Part shown: positions 56,154 through 64,000 of the stretch, piece by piece
Layout of the letters: each line of letters begins with the position of its first letter
How positions within the stretch are numbered: position 1 is the stretch's first letter
From: Aromatoleum anaerobium
GTDB taxonomy: Bacteria > Pseudomonadota > Gammaproteobacteria > Burkholderiales > Rhodocyclaceae
Length of the DNA: 64,000 bases
Assembly (NCBI RefSeq): GCF_012910705.2
Contig: NZ_WTVG02000036.1
Location: 62,001-126,000 of the forward strand
Direction: 5' to 3'
Made by a program: the position numbers and the translations under genes
Notes under the pieces: model-generated
Databases searched by the model: none
What the model was told of the DNA's origin: nothing
Seen by the model: the letters and a program-made list of their open reading frames with translations, nothing else

Positions 56154-57335
56154 TCAGACGCGTTCCCAGATCGTCGTGATGCCCTGGCCGCCGCCGATGC
56201 ACATCGTCGCCATGCCGTAGCGGCCATTGACGCGGATCAGCTCGTGCAGCAGCTTGGTGATGATCACCCCGCCGGTCGCACCGACCGGATGGCCGAGCGC
56301 GATCGCGCCGCCGTTCGGGTTGGTCTTCTTCGGGTCGAGATCGAGGCCCCGATTGACAGCGATCGACTGAGCGGCAAACGCTTCGTTCGATTCGATCACG
56401 TCGATCTTGTCCAGCGTCAGCCCGGCACGCTGCAGCGCGAGCTTCGAAGCGGGGATCGGGCCTTCACCCATCACGTCGTTCGGCACGCCGGCGATCGCGT
56501 AAGCGACCAGGCGCGCGATCGGCTTGTGGCCTGCGGCCGCAGCCTTGCCCGCCTCGGCCAGCACCAGGAAGCTCGCTGCGTCGTTGATGCCCGAAGCGTT
56601 GCCGGCGGTCACCGAGCCGTCCTTCTTGAAGGCCGGCTTCATCTTCGCCAGCGCTTCCATCGTCGTCATGCGCGGATGCTCGTCGGTGTCGAACACGACC
56701 GGTCCCTTGCGCGTCTCGAACGTGATGGGCACGATCTGGCTCTTGAAACGACCATCGGCGATCGCCGCCGCGGCACGGTTCTGCGATTCCAGCGCGAACG
56801 CGTCCTGCTCCTCGCGGCTGATGTTCCACTTCGTCGTCAGGTTTTCTGCGGTCACACCCATGTGTCCAACACCGAACGGATCGGTCAGGACTGCAACCAT
56901 CGCGTCGATCGACTTGGTGTCTCCCATGCGCGCGCCACTGCGCAGCGCCGGCAGCAGGTACGCGCCGCGCGACATCACTTCGACGCCGCCGCCGATCGCG
57001 AAATCCGCGTCGCCGAGCATGATTGCCTGGGCCGAATTGACGATTGCCTGCTGCGCCGATCCGCACAGGCGGTTGACCGCGAAGGCGACCGAATCCATCG
57101 ACATGCCGCCCTGGATCGTCGCCAGGCGCGCGACGTAAGCGTAGCGCGACTCGGTCGGAATGCAGTTGCCGACCGCGGCGAAGCTGATCTGCTTCGGGTC
57201 CACGCCGGAGCGGGCAATCGCTTCCTTGACGACCACAGCGCCGAGTTCAGCCGGTTCCATGTCCTTCAGCGAACCGCCGAAACCGCCGACCGCCGAACGT
57301 ACCGCACTCAAAACCACTACTTCACGATTCGCCAT
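56154..57335 (-). CDS. Acetyl-CoA C-acyltransferase (thiolase, BktB-like)
   Basis: A 393-residue thiolase. The nucleophile is C91 (NRLCGSAQQ), the catalytic histidine is in ALGHPVGATG and the second cysteine in MCIGGGQG. It resembles BktB/PhaA enzymes that condense or cleave beta-ketoacyl-CoA. It could serve poly-hydroxyalkanoate synthesis or the last steps of aromatic degradation; neighbours do not decide this. Confidence 0.92.
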   Translation of the reverse strand: MANREVVVLSAVRSAVGGFGGSLKDMEPAELGAVVVKEAIARSGVDPKQISFAAVGNCIPTESRYAYVARLATIQGGMSMDSVAFAVNRLCGSAQQAIVNSAQAIMLGDADFAIGGGVEVMSRGAYLLPALRSGARMGDTKSIDAMVAVLTDPFGVGHMGVTAENLTTKWNISREEQDAFALESQNRAAAAIADGRFKSQIVPITFETRKGPVVFDTDEHPRMTTMEALAKMKPAFKKDGSVTAGNASGINDAASFLVLAEAGKAAAAGHKPIARLVAYAIAGVPNDVMGEGPIPASKLALQRAGLTLDKIDVIESNEAFAAQSIAVNRGLDLDPKKTNPNGGAIALGHPVGATGGVIITKLLHELIRVNGRYGMATMCIGGGQGITTIWERV

Positions 57336-57357
57336 CTCAGTGCTCCCTCCTCAAAAA

Positions 57358-58284
57358 TCAACGACCAACCCAACCGGCTATCACAACCAAAGCGAGCATT
57401 AACAAGCAAAGCACCAACGCCCGCCATACCAGCCCCACGGTACTCTGCATGTAGTCGGCATCGGCTTCCGCGCCGACGCCCATTTCCGGCCGCTCGACGA
57501 TCTCGCCGGATTCGTGAACGGGCATGCCGAGGCGCACTCCCAGCGCTCCCGCACCCGCGGCAATCAGTATACCGGACGCCCTTTCGCCCCAGAGCATCGC
57601 CTGGGTGCGCCAGCAGAACACCGCGTCCTCGAAGTCGCCCACGACCGAAAACGACGCTGCGGTCAGGCGTGCCGGCAGCCAGTCGATAACCTCGAACGCC
57701 TTTCTCGCGAAGCGGCCGAACTCGCCGAATTCGGCATCGCGGCGCTGCCCCCATTCCTCGGCGAGGAAGCGCGCCAGGCGGTAGAAAATCGCGCCCGTCG
57801 GCCCCGGCAGGACGATGAACCAGAACACGACACCGAAAACGTTGCGGTGCGCCGCGACAAGAGCTTTCTCGATTGCGAGCCGCGCAACCTCGCTCGAACT
57901 CGCCTCGGGATACTGTCCGCCGCGCCATTCGCCGAGGAGTATGCGGGCGCGGGCAGGCTCTTCCATGCGCAGCGCGAGGTGGATGTCGGTGAAGTAATGG
58001 CTCTCCTGGCGAAAACCCATCGTCAGATACAGCACGGCGACATTGAACGCGAACGCGAGCGCCGGGTGGATCAGCCACAGCAGGACGAAAACCAGTCCGC
58101 CTCCCAGGACCGCGAGAAGCATCAGCAACCACCACGCGATCGTTCCGTTCCGCGCCCGGCCGTCGTTGAAGCGGTCAACGAATACGCAGGAAAACCGTCT
58201 GAGGGGATCCAGAACAACCTGCCGGACCGGCAGCGGGCGCATCTGCTCGATAAGCAATGCAACGATCAGCGAGAAAAGCGTCAT
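57358..58284 (-). CDS. CobD/CbiB-like integral membrane protein
   Basis: A 308-residue membrane protein with the CobD/CbiB fold: N-terminal hydrophobic segment with LLIEQMRPLP, then FRQESHYFTDIHLAL and a loop with RNVFGVVFWFIVLPGPTGAIFYRL, where CobD proteins have D..GVG.P. The C-terminus is a membrane anchor. No other cobalamin gene is nearby, so it may be an AmpE/CobD-like protein of another role rather than cobinamide synthase. Confidence 0.72.
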   Translation of the reverse strand: MTLFSLIVALLIEQMRPLPVRQVVLDPLRRFSCVFVDRFNDGRARNGTIAWWLLMLLAVLGGGLVFVLLWLIHPALAFAFNVAVLYLTMGFRQESHYFTDIHLALRMEEPARARILLGEWRGGQYPEASSSEVARLAIEKALVAAHRNVFGVVFWFIVLPGPTGAIFYRLARFLAEEWGQRRDAEFGEFGRFARKAFEVIDWLPARLTAASFSVVGDFEDAVFCWRTQAMLWGERASGILIAAGAGALGVRLGMPVHESGEIVERPEMGVGAEADADYMQSTVGLVWRALVLCLLMLALVVIAGWVGR

Positions 58285-58577
58285 TCAGGTGGGGGTCGGG
58301 GTAAAAAAGCCTGCAAACCATTCATTTTTGGCCAAGATACCACAAAAGGCCCGGCATATTGTGCACCACGGAATAGCCATGGCGGTGCATCGTGGATGGT
58401 TGGCGGGGCGCTTTCCGGCATCCGAGCTGATTTGCGGAACGGTGCCGAACGGTGCTTTATCCCATGCGGACCGTCAGGGTCGCTGCCGGACATGAAGTAT
58501 CGTCGTGCCGATCGCGCCAAAAGGAAATCGCGCGTAATATTAGCGTTCTCTTTTATACGACAACCAAGGAGACTCCG

Positions 58578-59174
58578 ATGAAGCTCATGCCCGCCCTCAA
58601 GTGCATCCCCACCCCCGTGGCTGTCGCGCTCGGCTGTGCCTGCCTGTCGTTTTCCGCACTCGCTGCCGACGACGCAAGGATCACGGAAGCGCGCGCAGCG
58701 GCGTCCACACTGCCGCCGAGGCTGCTGGCCGCGCTGAACGAGAAAATCGCCGAGGTGGGTCCCGAAGGGGCGATCCCGGTGTGCAAGGACATGGCGCCGG
58801 CAATGGCGAAAGAAGTCGCGGCGAGCACCGGGTGGCAGCTCAAGCGCGTGAGCCTGAAGCCGCGCAACGCACAGCGCGCCACGCCGGACGCGTGGGAAAA
58901 AACCGCGCTGGAAGAATTCGACCGCCGCGCCGCCGCGGGCGAGAACCCCGCGACGCTCGAGAAAGGGGAAGTGGTCGAGACCGCCGGCGGGCCCGTCTAT
59001 CGCTACGCGAAGGCCCTGCCGACCCAGGCGCTATGCCTGAGCTGCCACGGCCCGCGCGACCAGCTCAAGCCCGAAGTCAGGGCCGTTATCGACGAGCATT
59101 ATCCCGACGACCGCGCTACCGGCTACAAGGAAGGGGACATCCGCGGCGCGATCGTCGCGACGAAGCGTCTCTGA
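58578..59174 (+). CDS. Periplasmic DUF3365 haem protein (c-type)
   Basis: A 198-residue exported protein. A signal peptide spans residues 1 to about 29 (ending LSALAAD). One CxxCH haem site occurs in QALCLSCHGP. It matches DUF3365, a fold seen in haem-based sensor domains. Start ATG 58578 follows AAGGAGAC; the open frame upstream is not used. Probable function: redox or gas-sensing in the periplasm, unproven. Confidence 0.83.
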   Translation: MKLMPALKCIPTPVAVALGCACLSFSALAADDARITEARAAASTLPPRLLAALNEKIAEVGPEGAIPVCKDMAPAMAKEVAASTGWQLKRVSLKPRNAQRATPDAWEKTALEEFDRRAAAGENPATLEKGEVVETAGGPVYRYAKALPTQALCLSCHGPRDQLKPEVRAVIDEHYPDDRATGYKEGDIRGAIVATKRL

Positions 59175-59211
59175 CGCTGCCACAACACAGCGCCGGCTCC
59201 GGAACCGCCTT

Positions 59212-61143
59212 TTACACCGGCGCCGGAGCCGTTTCCATCGCGACACGCAGTGCCGCCGCGTCGTTCGCCGCGTCGGCATGGAAATCATGCACTGGCAGCA
59301 TCTCGCGCAGCAACGCGCCGGAAACCGTATCGTCCTTCAGCAGCGCCACGGTTACAGCGTGCAGCACATGGCGATGGCGTTCGAGCGTCTCGCGGCATGC
59401 ACGCTGGGCCGCCTCGAGCATCGCCCGCGCTTCGCCGAGCGCCCTCTCCTGGATATGCGGCCCGACCAGGGCTTCGGGCACGCCGGCGAGGCTCAGCAGA
59501 CCGAAATGGCTTGAAAACCCCATCGAGCTGACCATTTCGATCGCCAGTTCCGAGGCCCGCTTGAGGTCATCGGCCGCGCCCGACGTCGTGTTGCCGTAGC
59601 TCATCAGTTCGGCCTCACGGCCGGCCAGCAGCATCGACAGCCGCGCCTTCAGTTCGCGCTCGCCGTACAGCGGCACTTCGTCCTCGCGGCTGACGAAGGT
59701 CACGCCGAGCGCTTGGCCGCGCGGTTCGATGCTGATGCGCTCGACGCGGCCCGCTTTCAACGCGTGGGCGACCAGCGCGTGGCCTGCCTCGTGCACCGCA
59801 ATGCGCTCGCGGTGCGTTTCGGTGAACGCGGCTTTCAGGCTCGAGACTTCGCCGCCGAGCTGGTGCGTTTCGAGCGCGCGATGCAGGTGAGCCTGGGTCA
59901 CCGAGGCACTTTCCGACTCCGCCGCCAGCACCGTCGCGCGATTGACGACGTTGGTGATGTCGGCGTGCGACAAGCCGCTGCTCGCGCGGGCGAGCGCCTC
60001 CGCGTCGATCCGCCCGGGCTCGGCCCTGACGCGTGCGAGACACAGTTCGAACAGTTCGCGGCGATCGTGCACGGTGGGCAGGTTGACGCGCGCAACGAGG
60101 TCGAAACGACCGGGGCGGCGCAGCGCGTCGTCGACGTTGCCGACGTGGTTCGTCGCACCGATGACGATGATGTTGTCGGACGTCGAGAAACCGTCCATCT
60201 CGACGAGCAGCTTGTTGATGATGCGATTCTCTTCGGACTGCCCGCCCTCGACTTTCGCACCGCTCGCGCGCTTGCCGATGCCGTCGAACTCGTCGATGAA
60301 AATGATGCAGGGCGCATTCTTGCGGGCGATCGCGAAGAGCTCGCGGACCTTCGCAATGCCCTGGCCGTAGAACATGCTCGAAAAATGCGAACCATCGACG
60401 GCGATGAAATTGGCCTTGCATTCGCCGGCGAGGGCGCGTGCCAGCAACGTCTTGCCGGTTCCCGGCGGGCCTTCGAGAAGCACGCCGCGCGGCGGCTTCG
60501 CCCCGAGCGCGAGATATTTCTGCGGGTCGCGCATGAAGGCAGTCACCTGCTGAAGCGAGGTCTTCGCATCCGACGCGCCGACCACGTCGGCGAAACTCGT
60601 CTGCGGCTTCTCGGCAAGCCTGGCCTTCGCGCCACCGCCCATTGCACCTTGCCGCAACAGATAGATGCCGAGCACCACCATCGCGGCGACCGTCAACAGC
60701 GTGAAGAGCCGTTCGAGCACGCTGCCCGTGCTGGCGACGATGCGTTCACCGACCGTGCGCGGGTCGACGCTGATGCGGGTCAGCGCGAAACCCTGCTCCC
60801 GGCTCGCAGTTTCAAGGCCGGCCAGCAGTCCTTCCTCGCCCGCGACGAGCTCGGTGCTGAATTGCTCGCCGCTGCGGGTCGTCGCGAGCACGCGCTGGCC
60901 ATCGACCCCGATCGCGGCGATCTCGCCCTGTCGAAGCTTGTCCGCGAAGACCGAGGCGTCGAGCGGGTGATCCAGCCACAGGCGGGGGCCGGACTCGAAC
61001 TGGCGAGCGAGTTCAGTCTTGCCGGCCGCGCCCGGCGCGTGGCTGTGGTAATCGAACGCGACCCAGCCGGCGACGACGGCGATAAAGACGGCAACGGAAA
61101 AAAGGATTTGGACCCAGCGGGGCCAGGCAGAGAAGAGCTTCAT
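59212..61143 (-). CDS. FtsH-like AAA+ membrane metalloprotease
   Basis: A 643-residue ATP-dependent protease. Two membrane helices (about residues 10-30 and 138-156) flank a periplasmic domain. AAA motifs are Walker A GPPGTGKT (about 223-230), Walker B IIFIDEFDGIG and the SRH region RRPGRFD. The zinc site is HEAGH (about 447-451). Start ATG 61141-61143 (MKLFSAWPRW); the upstream frame extension is not used. The sequence differs enough from housekeeping FtsH that it may be a second copy. Confidence 0.9.
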   Translation of the reverse strand: MKLFSAWPRWVQILFSVAVFIAVVAGWVAFDYHSHAPGAAGKTELARQFESGPRLWLDHPLDASVFADKLRQGEIAAIGVDGQRVLATTRSGEQFSTELVAGEEGLLAGLETASREQGFALTRISVDPRTVGERIVASTGSVLERLFTLLTVAAMVVLGIYLLRQGAMGGGAKARLAEKPQTSFADVVGASDAKTSLQQVTAFMRDPQKYLALGAKPPRGVLLEGPPGTGKTLLARALAGECKANFIAVDGSHFSSMFYGQGIAKVRELFAIARKNAPCIIFIDEFDGIGKRASGAKVEGGQSEENRIINKLLVEMDGFSTSDNIIVIGATNHVGNVDDALRRPGRFDLVARVNLPTVHDRRELFELCLARVRAEPGRIDAEALARASSGLSHADITNVVNRATVLAAESESASVTQAHLHRALETHQLGGEVSSLKAAFTETHRERIAVHEAGHALVAHALKAGRVERISIEPRGQALGVTFVSREDEVPLYGERELKARLSMLLAGREAELMSYGNTTSGAADDLKRASELAIEMVSSMGFSSHFGLLSLAGVPEALVGPHIQERALGEARAMLEAAQRACRETLERHRHVLHAVTVALLKDDTVSGALLREMLPVHDFHADAANDAAALRVAMETAPAPV

Positions 61144-61549
61144 CGACGATCCGGGAGTCAGCCCCGAATAGGACCGTCGGAGGGTCCGGGCAGGGCCTGC
61201 TATGTGGCGGCGCAAACCGCCGGGTTCAGCTTCGAGTGCAGCGCGCGGTTGTGACCGTCCCGCTGCACCCTCGATCATTGCTACCGCACAGGCAGTATAT
61301 TTTTGTGCGGTGAAGCATTCTTTCCCAGCAGCCATCCGCGAGCAACTTTCGCGCGCCCGGCCAGCACGATGACGTTCGCGCAGGGGACTTTGTGCGGCGG
61401 CTCCGGCCGCCAGACTTCAGCCGGCATTACGCCTACGCGTTATGCAGTCTGTTTCGCGACACTAAACAGGCAGCGAAACACATCGTTACATAATCGGCCA
61501 TCCGACGGCTAATCGCCCGGATCGCTCGAGAGCCGCCGTCCCTCTGTGC
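61144..61549. other. Intergenic region, no gene recognised
   Basis: About 406 nt with no supported gene. An 8-bp inverted repeat (61450-61457 with 61473-61480; TGTTTCGC/GCGAAACA) may be a weak hairpin or operator. The ftsH-like promoter is probably here. Confidence 0.5.
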
Positions 61550-61792
61550 TCAACTGCTCGTCCTGATCCACTCGGCGATCGTCGCCGCAGCCGGAATCCG
61601 GCCGGACGAAACGAGCTTTTCATTGATGACGAGGCCCGGCGTCTGGATGACGTCGTAGTCGATGATCGTGGCCATGTCGGTGATCTTGACGATGTCCGCT
61701 TCGACGCCGAGCGACGTGACCGCCTGTCGCGCGACCTCCTCCAGCTTGCGGCAATTCGCGCAGCCGGGCCCCAGAACCTTGATGGTGATCAT
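61550..61792 (-). CDS. Small thioredoxin-like redox protein
   Basis: An 80-residue redox-active-disulfide protein of the TM0996/MTH895 type. The active site is GCANC (CxxC-like) near the N-terminus and the cis-proline region is QTPGLVIN. ATG 61790-61792 lies 5 nt after the permease stop (TGATCATG arrangement), so the two are a pair. Such a pair occurs with arsenic and organoarsenical permeases; the electron donor is unknown. Confidence 0.85.
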   Translation of the reverse strand: MITIKVLGPGCANCRKLEEVARQAVTSLGVEADIVKITDMATIIDYDVIQTPGLVINEKLVSSGRIPAAATIAEWIRTSS

Positions 61793-61794
61793 GA

Positions 61795-63267
61795 TCAGAC
61801 TCCCCCGAGAGCTTTGGCTTTGGTATTGCGGCTCATGAAATTGACCGACGTCACGAGCAAGCCGATAAACGCCGCGAGCCACAGCGTGATGATCAGCAGC
61901 GGCATTCCGTCGATCCACGCGCCGTAGGTCAGGCCGGCCGCGGCACTGAACAGCGCAACGAGGCCGACATAGACCGCGGTTTTCTTCCTGCCGAGGATCG
62001 CCGAGATGATCAGGATGCTCTGCAGCGACAATTCGGGATCGGACATCAGGTACGCAAGCAGCGGCCCGCGATGCATGCCGAGATCGAGGAACATCTTCGC
62101 GATGGGAACTTCGACGAGCGTCGGGAAGTACATGAACACGCCGAAGGCGACGCCTGCGAGGTTGCCGGAAAGCGAATTGCTGCCGGCGATCGCTTCGATC
62201 CATTCCGGGCGGATCAGCACGCGGATGACGCCGACGAGGAAGACGCCGATCACCAGCAACGGGAAGATCTGCTTGACGAAGCGCCACGACTCCCACAGCC
62301 AGTCCTGAATGTTTTCCGCTGCGAGCCGGCGCGAGCCGAGGTGATACAGGACGGCGAGTGCAGCCGCCACGCCGAAGAACTTGCCGGTCAGGCCGATGCG
62401 CAGGCCCTCCGGGGTCGCCTGCAGCGACAGCGCCGCAAACAGCAGGGTCACGCCGATCAGCGCGAGGCTCGTCCGTGTCCAGGCGGTGATGCCGTCCTGG
62501 ATGTTTTCGAAGCCCCGCCACGCGGCGAAACCGATCGCAGCGAGCAGCGCGATCAGCACGACGCCCTGCACCGACACCCCTTCTTCGCCTCTGGCCGCAT
62601 CGTAGGGCACGAGGCGATCGAGCGCAGCCTGCCAGCCGGCGGCGTTCGTCGCGGGAAGATCGAACGAAACCGCCGTACCCGTCAGGACGCTCAGCTTGAG
62701 CGTGCCTGCCAGCAGCAGCGCAATCCAGACGAGCAGGAACAGCAGGGCTGCGCGTTGCATGCCCGCCGCCCGTTGCGCCGAAAACAGCGTGTCGGTCGCC
62801 TTGTCGTGCGCGGCGTCGTCGGCACGGAAGACGAGCGCCATGATCAGCCCGATGCCGATGCCGAACGTCAGCGACAGGATGAAGCGGGCCGCTGCGAGAT
62901 CGGGGCCGATGATGCCGCCCGTATAGACCAGGGCGAGGATGTTCGCCGCCGGGGCAAAGAACAGGAACGTGATCGCAGGGCCGAGGCCGGCACCTTTCCG
63001 GTAGATCCCCGCAAACAGCGGAACGATCGTGCACGAACAGACCGCCAGCAGCGAGCCCGCCGCAGCCGCGGCGGGATACGACACGGCCTTGCTCGAATTG
63101 CGTCCGAGAAAGCGCGTGATCGTTTCCTTCGGGATCAGCGCCGCCATCGCGCCGGCGATGAAAAAGGCCGGCAGCAGGCAAAGAAGCACGTGGGCCGCGA
63201 GATACGCCGCGAGATTGCCGAGCCCGCCATAAAGCAGCGGGACAAAGGCAGCGGAAAGGGCATCCAT
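61795..63267 (-). CDS. UPF0718/ArsP-like permease
   Basis: A 490-residue membrane permease with about 11-12 hydrophobic segments. The family motif with CSCTIVPLFAGIYRKGAG is present near residues 77-95 and FFAPAANILALVYTGGIIG follows. ArsP-type permeases export trivalent organoarsenicals; others have unknown substrate. An internal hydrophilic loop with RGEEG is seen in the middle. Co-encoded with a thioredoxin-like protein. Confidence 0.85.
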   Translation of the reverse strand: MDALSAAFVPLLYGGLGNLAAYLAAHVLLCLLPAFFIAGAMAALIPKETITRFLGRNSSKAVSYPAAAAAGSLLAVCSCTIVPLFAGIYRKGAGLGPAITFLFFAPAANILALVYTGGIIGPDLAAARFILSLTFGIGIGLIMALVFRADDAAHDKATDTLFSAQRAAGMQRAALLFLLVWIALLLAGTLKLSVLTGTAVSFDLPATNAAGWQAALDRLVPYDAARGEEGVSVQGVVLIALLAAIGFAAWRGFENIQDGITAWTRTSLALIGVTLLFAALSLQATPEGLRIGLTGKFFGVAAALAVLYHLGSRRLAAENIQDWLWESWRFVKQIFPLLVIGVFLVGVIRVLIRPEWIEAIAGSNSLSGNLAGVAFGVFMYFPTLVEVPIAKMFLDLGMHRGPLLAYLMSDPELSLQSILIISAILGRKKTAVYVGLVALFSAAAGLTYGAWIDGMPLLIITLWLAAFIGLLVTSVNFMSRNTKAKALGGV

Positions 63268-63346
63268 GAAACCTCCCGGAGGAGACGGTCACGATGTAAG
63301 GAGTATGCCGGAAAAGGCTGATGCCGGAGGCGATCCGGCCGCGACT

Positions 63347-64000
63347 TCAGGCGGGTTGTGCGTGAACGGGGATCTCCGGCCGGCTGCGCTTCTCCGGGTA
63401 ATAGCACATGTAACCGCTCGCGCAGTGGCTCGGCGCGTCGCGCAGTCCGACCGCGCATTCGCGGACTTTCGGCTCCGGTTCGCCGTCCTCGATACGGCGC
63501 AATACCTCATGGACGAGTTCGACGCTCTTCACCTTGCGTTCGCTCGCCCCTTCGCGCCCGGCGATCTTCACCGAATGCACGCCCGCCGCGTGCATCGCCG
63601 GCATCGCGCACAGGCCGCACGGGCCCCACGGGTAGCCGTTCGGCGCAACCGAAAAACCGTTGCCGAAGCGATACCACAGCCAGCGCTTGTAGTCCTGGTC
63701 GTTCTTTTCCAGCCGCCGCAGCGCCCGTTCCGCAGGCGCTTCGCCGCTCGCGGCGCGGTATTCGAACTGGTAGTTGTCGATGCAGATCGGGCCGCCCTTG
63801 TTCATCGGCAGATGCACGGTATGGCACGTGCCCTCCTCGAACACGCAGCCGTCGTTGAGGACGAAGGCTTCGATGTCGAGTTCGGGGAGTTCGGTCGCGA
63901 TCGCGGAGATTTCCGCAACGGTGACGTCGCGCGGCAGGATGATGCGGCGCGCGCCGAGCTGCGCGAAAAAGCGCGCCGATTCGACGTTGCGGCAGGTGGC
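63347..64000 (-). CDS. Peptidase U32 family protein, C-terminal part
   Basis: The frame runs off the right edge without a start. Visible features: IILPRDVTVAEISAI, LDIEAFVLNDGCVFEEGTC, and further cysteines (GPCGLCAMP; HCASGYMCYY) typical of U32 proteins that bind an iron-sulfur cluster. The family includes the UbiU/UbiV type and collagenase-like proteases, used in anaerobic ubiquinone synthesis or RNA modification. Which subfamily cannot be told from the fragment. Confidence 0.78.
   Translation of the reverse strand, partial: ATCRNVESARFFAQLGARRIILPRDVTVAEISAIATELPELDIEAFVLNDGCVFEEGTCHTVHLPMNKGGPICIDNYQFEYRAASGEAPAERALRRLEKNDQDYKRWLWYRFGNGFSVAPNGYPWGPCGLCAMPAMHAAGVHSVKIAGREGASERKVKSVELVHEVLRRIEDGEPEPKVRECAVGLRDAPSHCASGYMCYYPEKRSRPEIPVHAQPA

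Noticed and set aside
57358-58284. Confident naming as cobD/cbiB
   Set aside because: The fold is similar, but no cobalamin gene is nearby and key motifs are not fully matched, so no symbol was given.
61303-61512. A 69-residue plus-strand frame between the ftsH-like gene and the thioredoxin-like gene
   Set aside because: No ribosome-binding site, no domain and odd composition; likely chance.

Overview
The window comes from a GC-rich betaproteobacterium that degrades aromatic compounds anaerobically, almost certainly Rhodocyclales of the Aromatoleum/Azoarcus type. The main evidence is a nearly complete bzd-type benzoyl-CoA cluster on the minus strand (bzdN-O-P-Q-M-S-T-U-V-W-X-Y, plus the first 149 nt of bzdZ) with its dedicated regulator bzdR just upstream. 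This gene order and the two short ATPase subunits match the Azoarcus bzd cluster rather than the Thauera bcr cluster.

Layout. 1-13850: bzd catabolic operon and bzdR, with a promoter region holding an FNR/AcpR-like box and eight TGCA motifs. 13851-17256: small accessory genes (hypothetical protein, alpha/beta hydrolase, TerC-like membrane protein, VOC protein, orphan MNT nucleotidyltransferase). 17274-28788: core metabolism and housekeeping genes (divergent acnB/acnA, YchJ-like SEC-C protein, potassium channel, S4 protein, Ap4A phosphorylase, YkgJ-like, YecA-like, TrmB-like). 28992-47936: a defence island on the minus strand. 48213-54776: housekeeping genes (rpmE, GT39 glycosyltransferase, pgi, orn, M48 protease, rsgA). 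54815-56105: a decayed group II intron sitting directly behind the terminator of a thiolase gene. 56154-64000: thiolase, CobD/CbiB-like protein, periplasmic haem protein, FtsH-like protease, permease plus thioredoxin-like protein, and a partial U32 peptidase.

The defence island is the most interesting part. It is a type 1 BREX locus (brxR, brxA, brxB, brxC, pglX, pglZ, brxL). Four extra genes are embedded in it, head to tail, between pglX and pglZ. The first two are an ABC-like ATPase and a DUF4435/TOPRIM protein, which resemble the AriA-AriB pair of PARIS. The next two are a second ABC-like ATPase and a 458-residue protein that reads as a MID-PIWI Argonaute-like nuclease. All four expected catalytic positions (D235, E268 or E271, D303, D433) appear present in the PIWI protein. 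Start and stop codons overlap at most junctions, so the four genes are expected to be expressed with BREX. I know of no described BREX system carrying an apparently active PIWI nuclease paired with an ATPase; this is the candidate new system. A ribbon-helix-helix antitoxin gene with a decapitated PIN toxin lies antisense between brxC and pglX, and the central part of pglX is strikingly AT-rich, suggesting exchange of the target-recognition module.

How the parts work together: benzoyl-CoA is dearomatised by BzdNOPQ with ferredoxin BzdM as electron donor. BzdV probably recharges the ferredoxin. BzdW, BzdX and BzdY perform modified beta-oxidation and ring opening. BzdR represses until benzoyl-CoA is present. 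BREX modifies host DNA through PglX and blocks phage, and the embedded ATPase-nuclease pairs plausibly act as second-line responses when BREX is inhibited. Functional statements come from reading motifs; no database search was possible.
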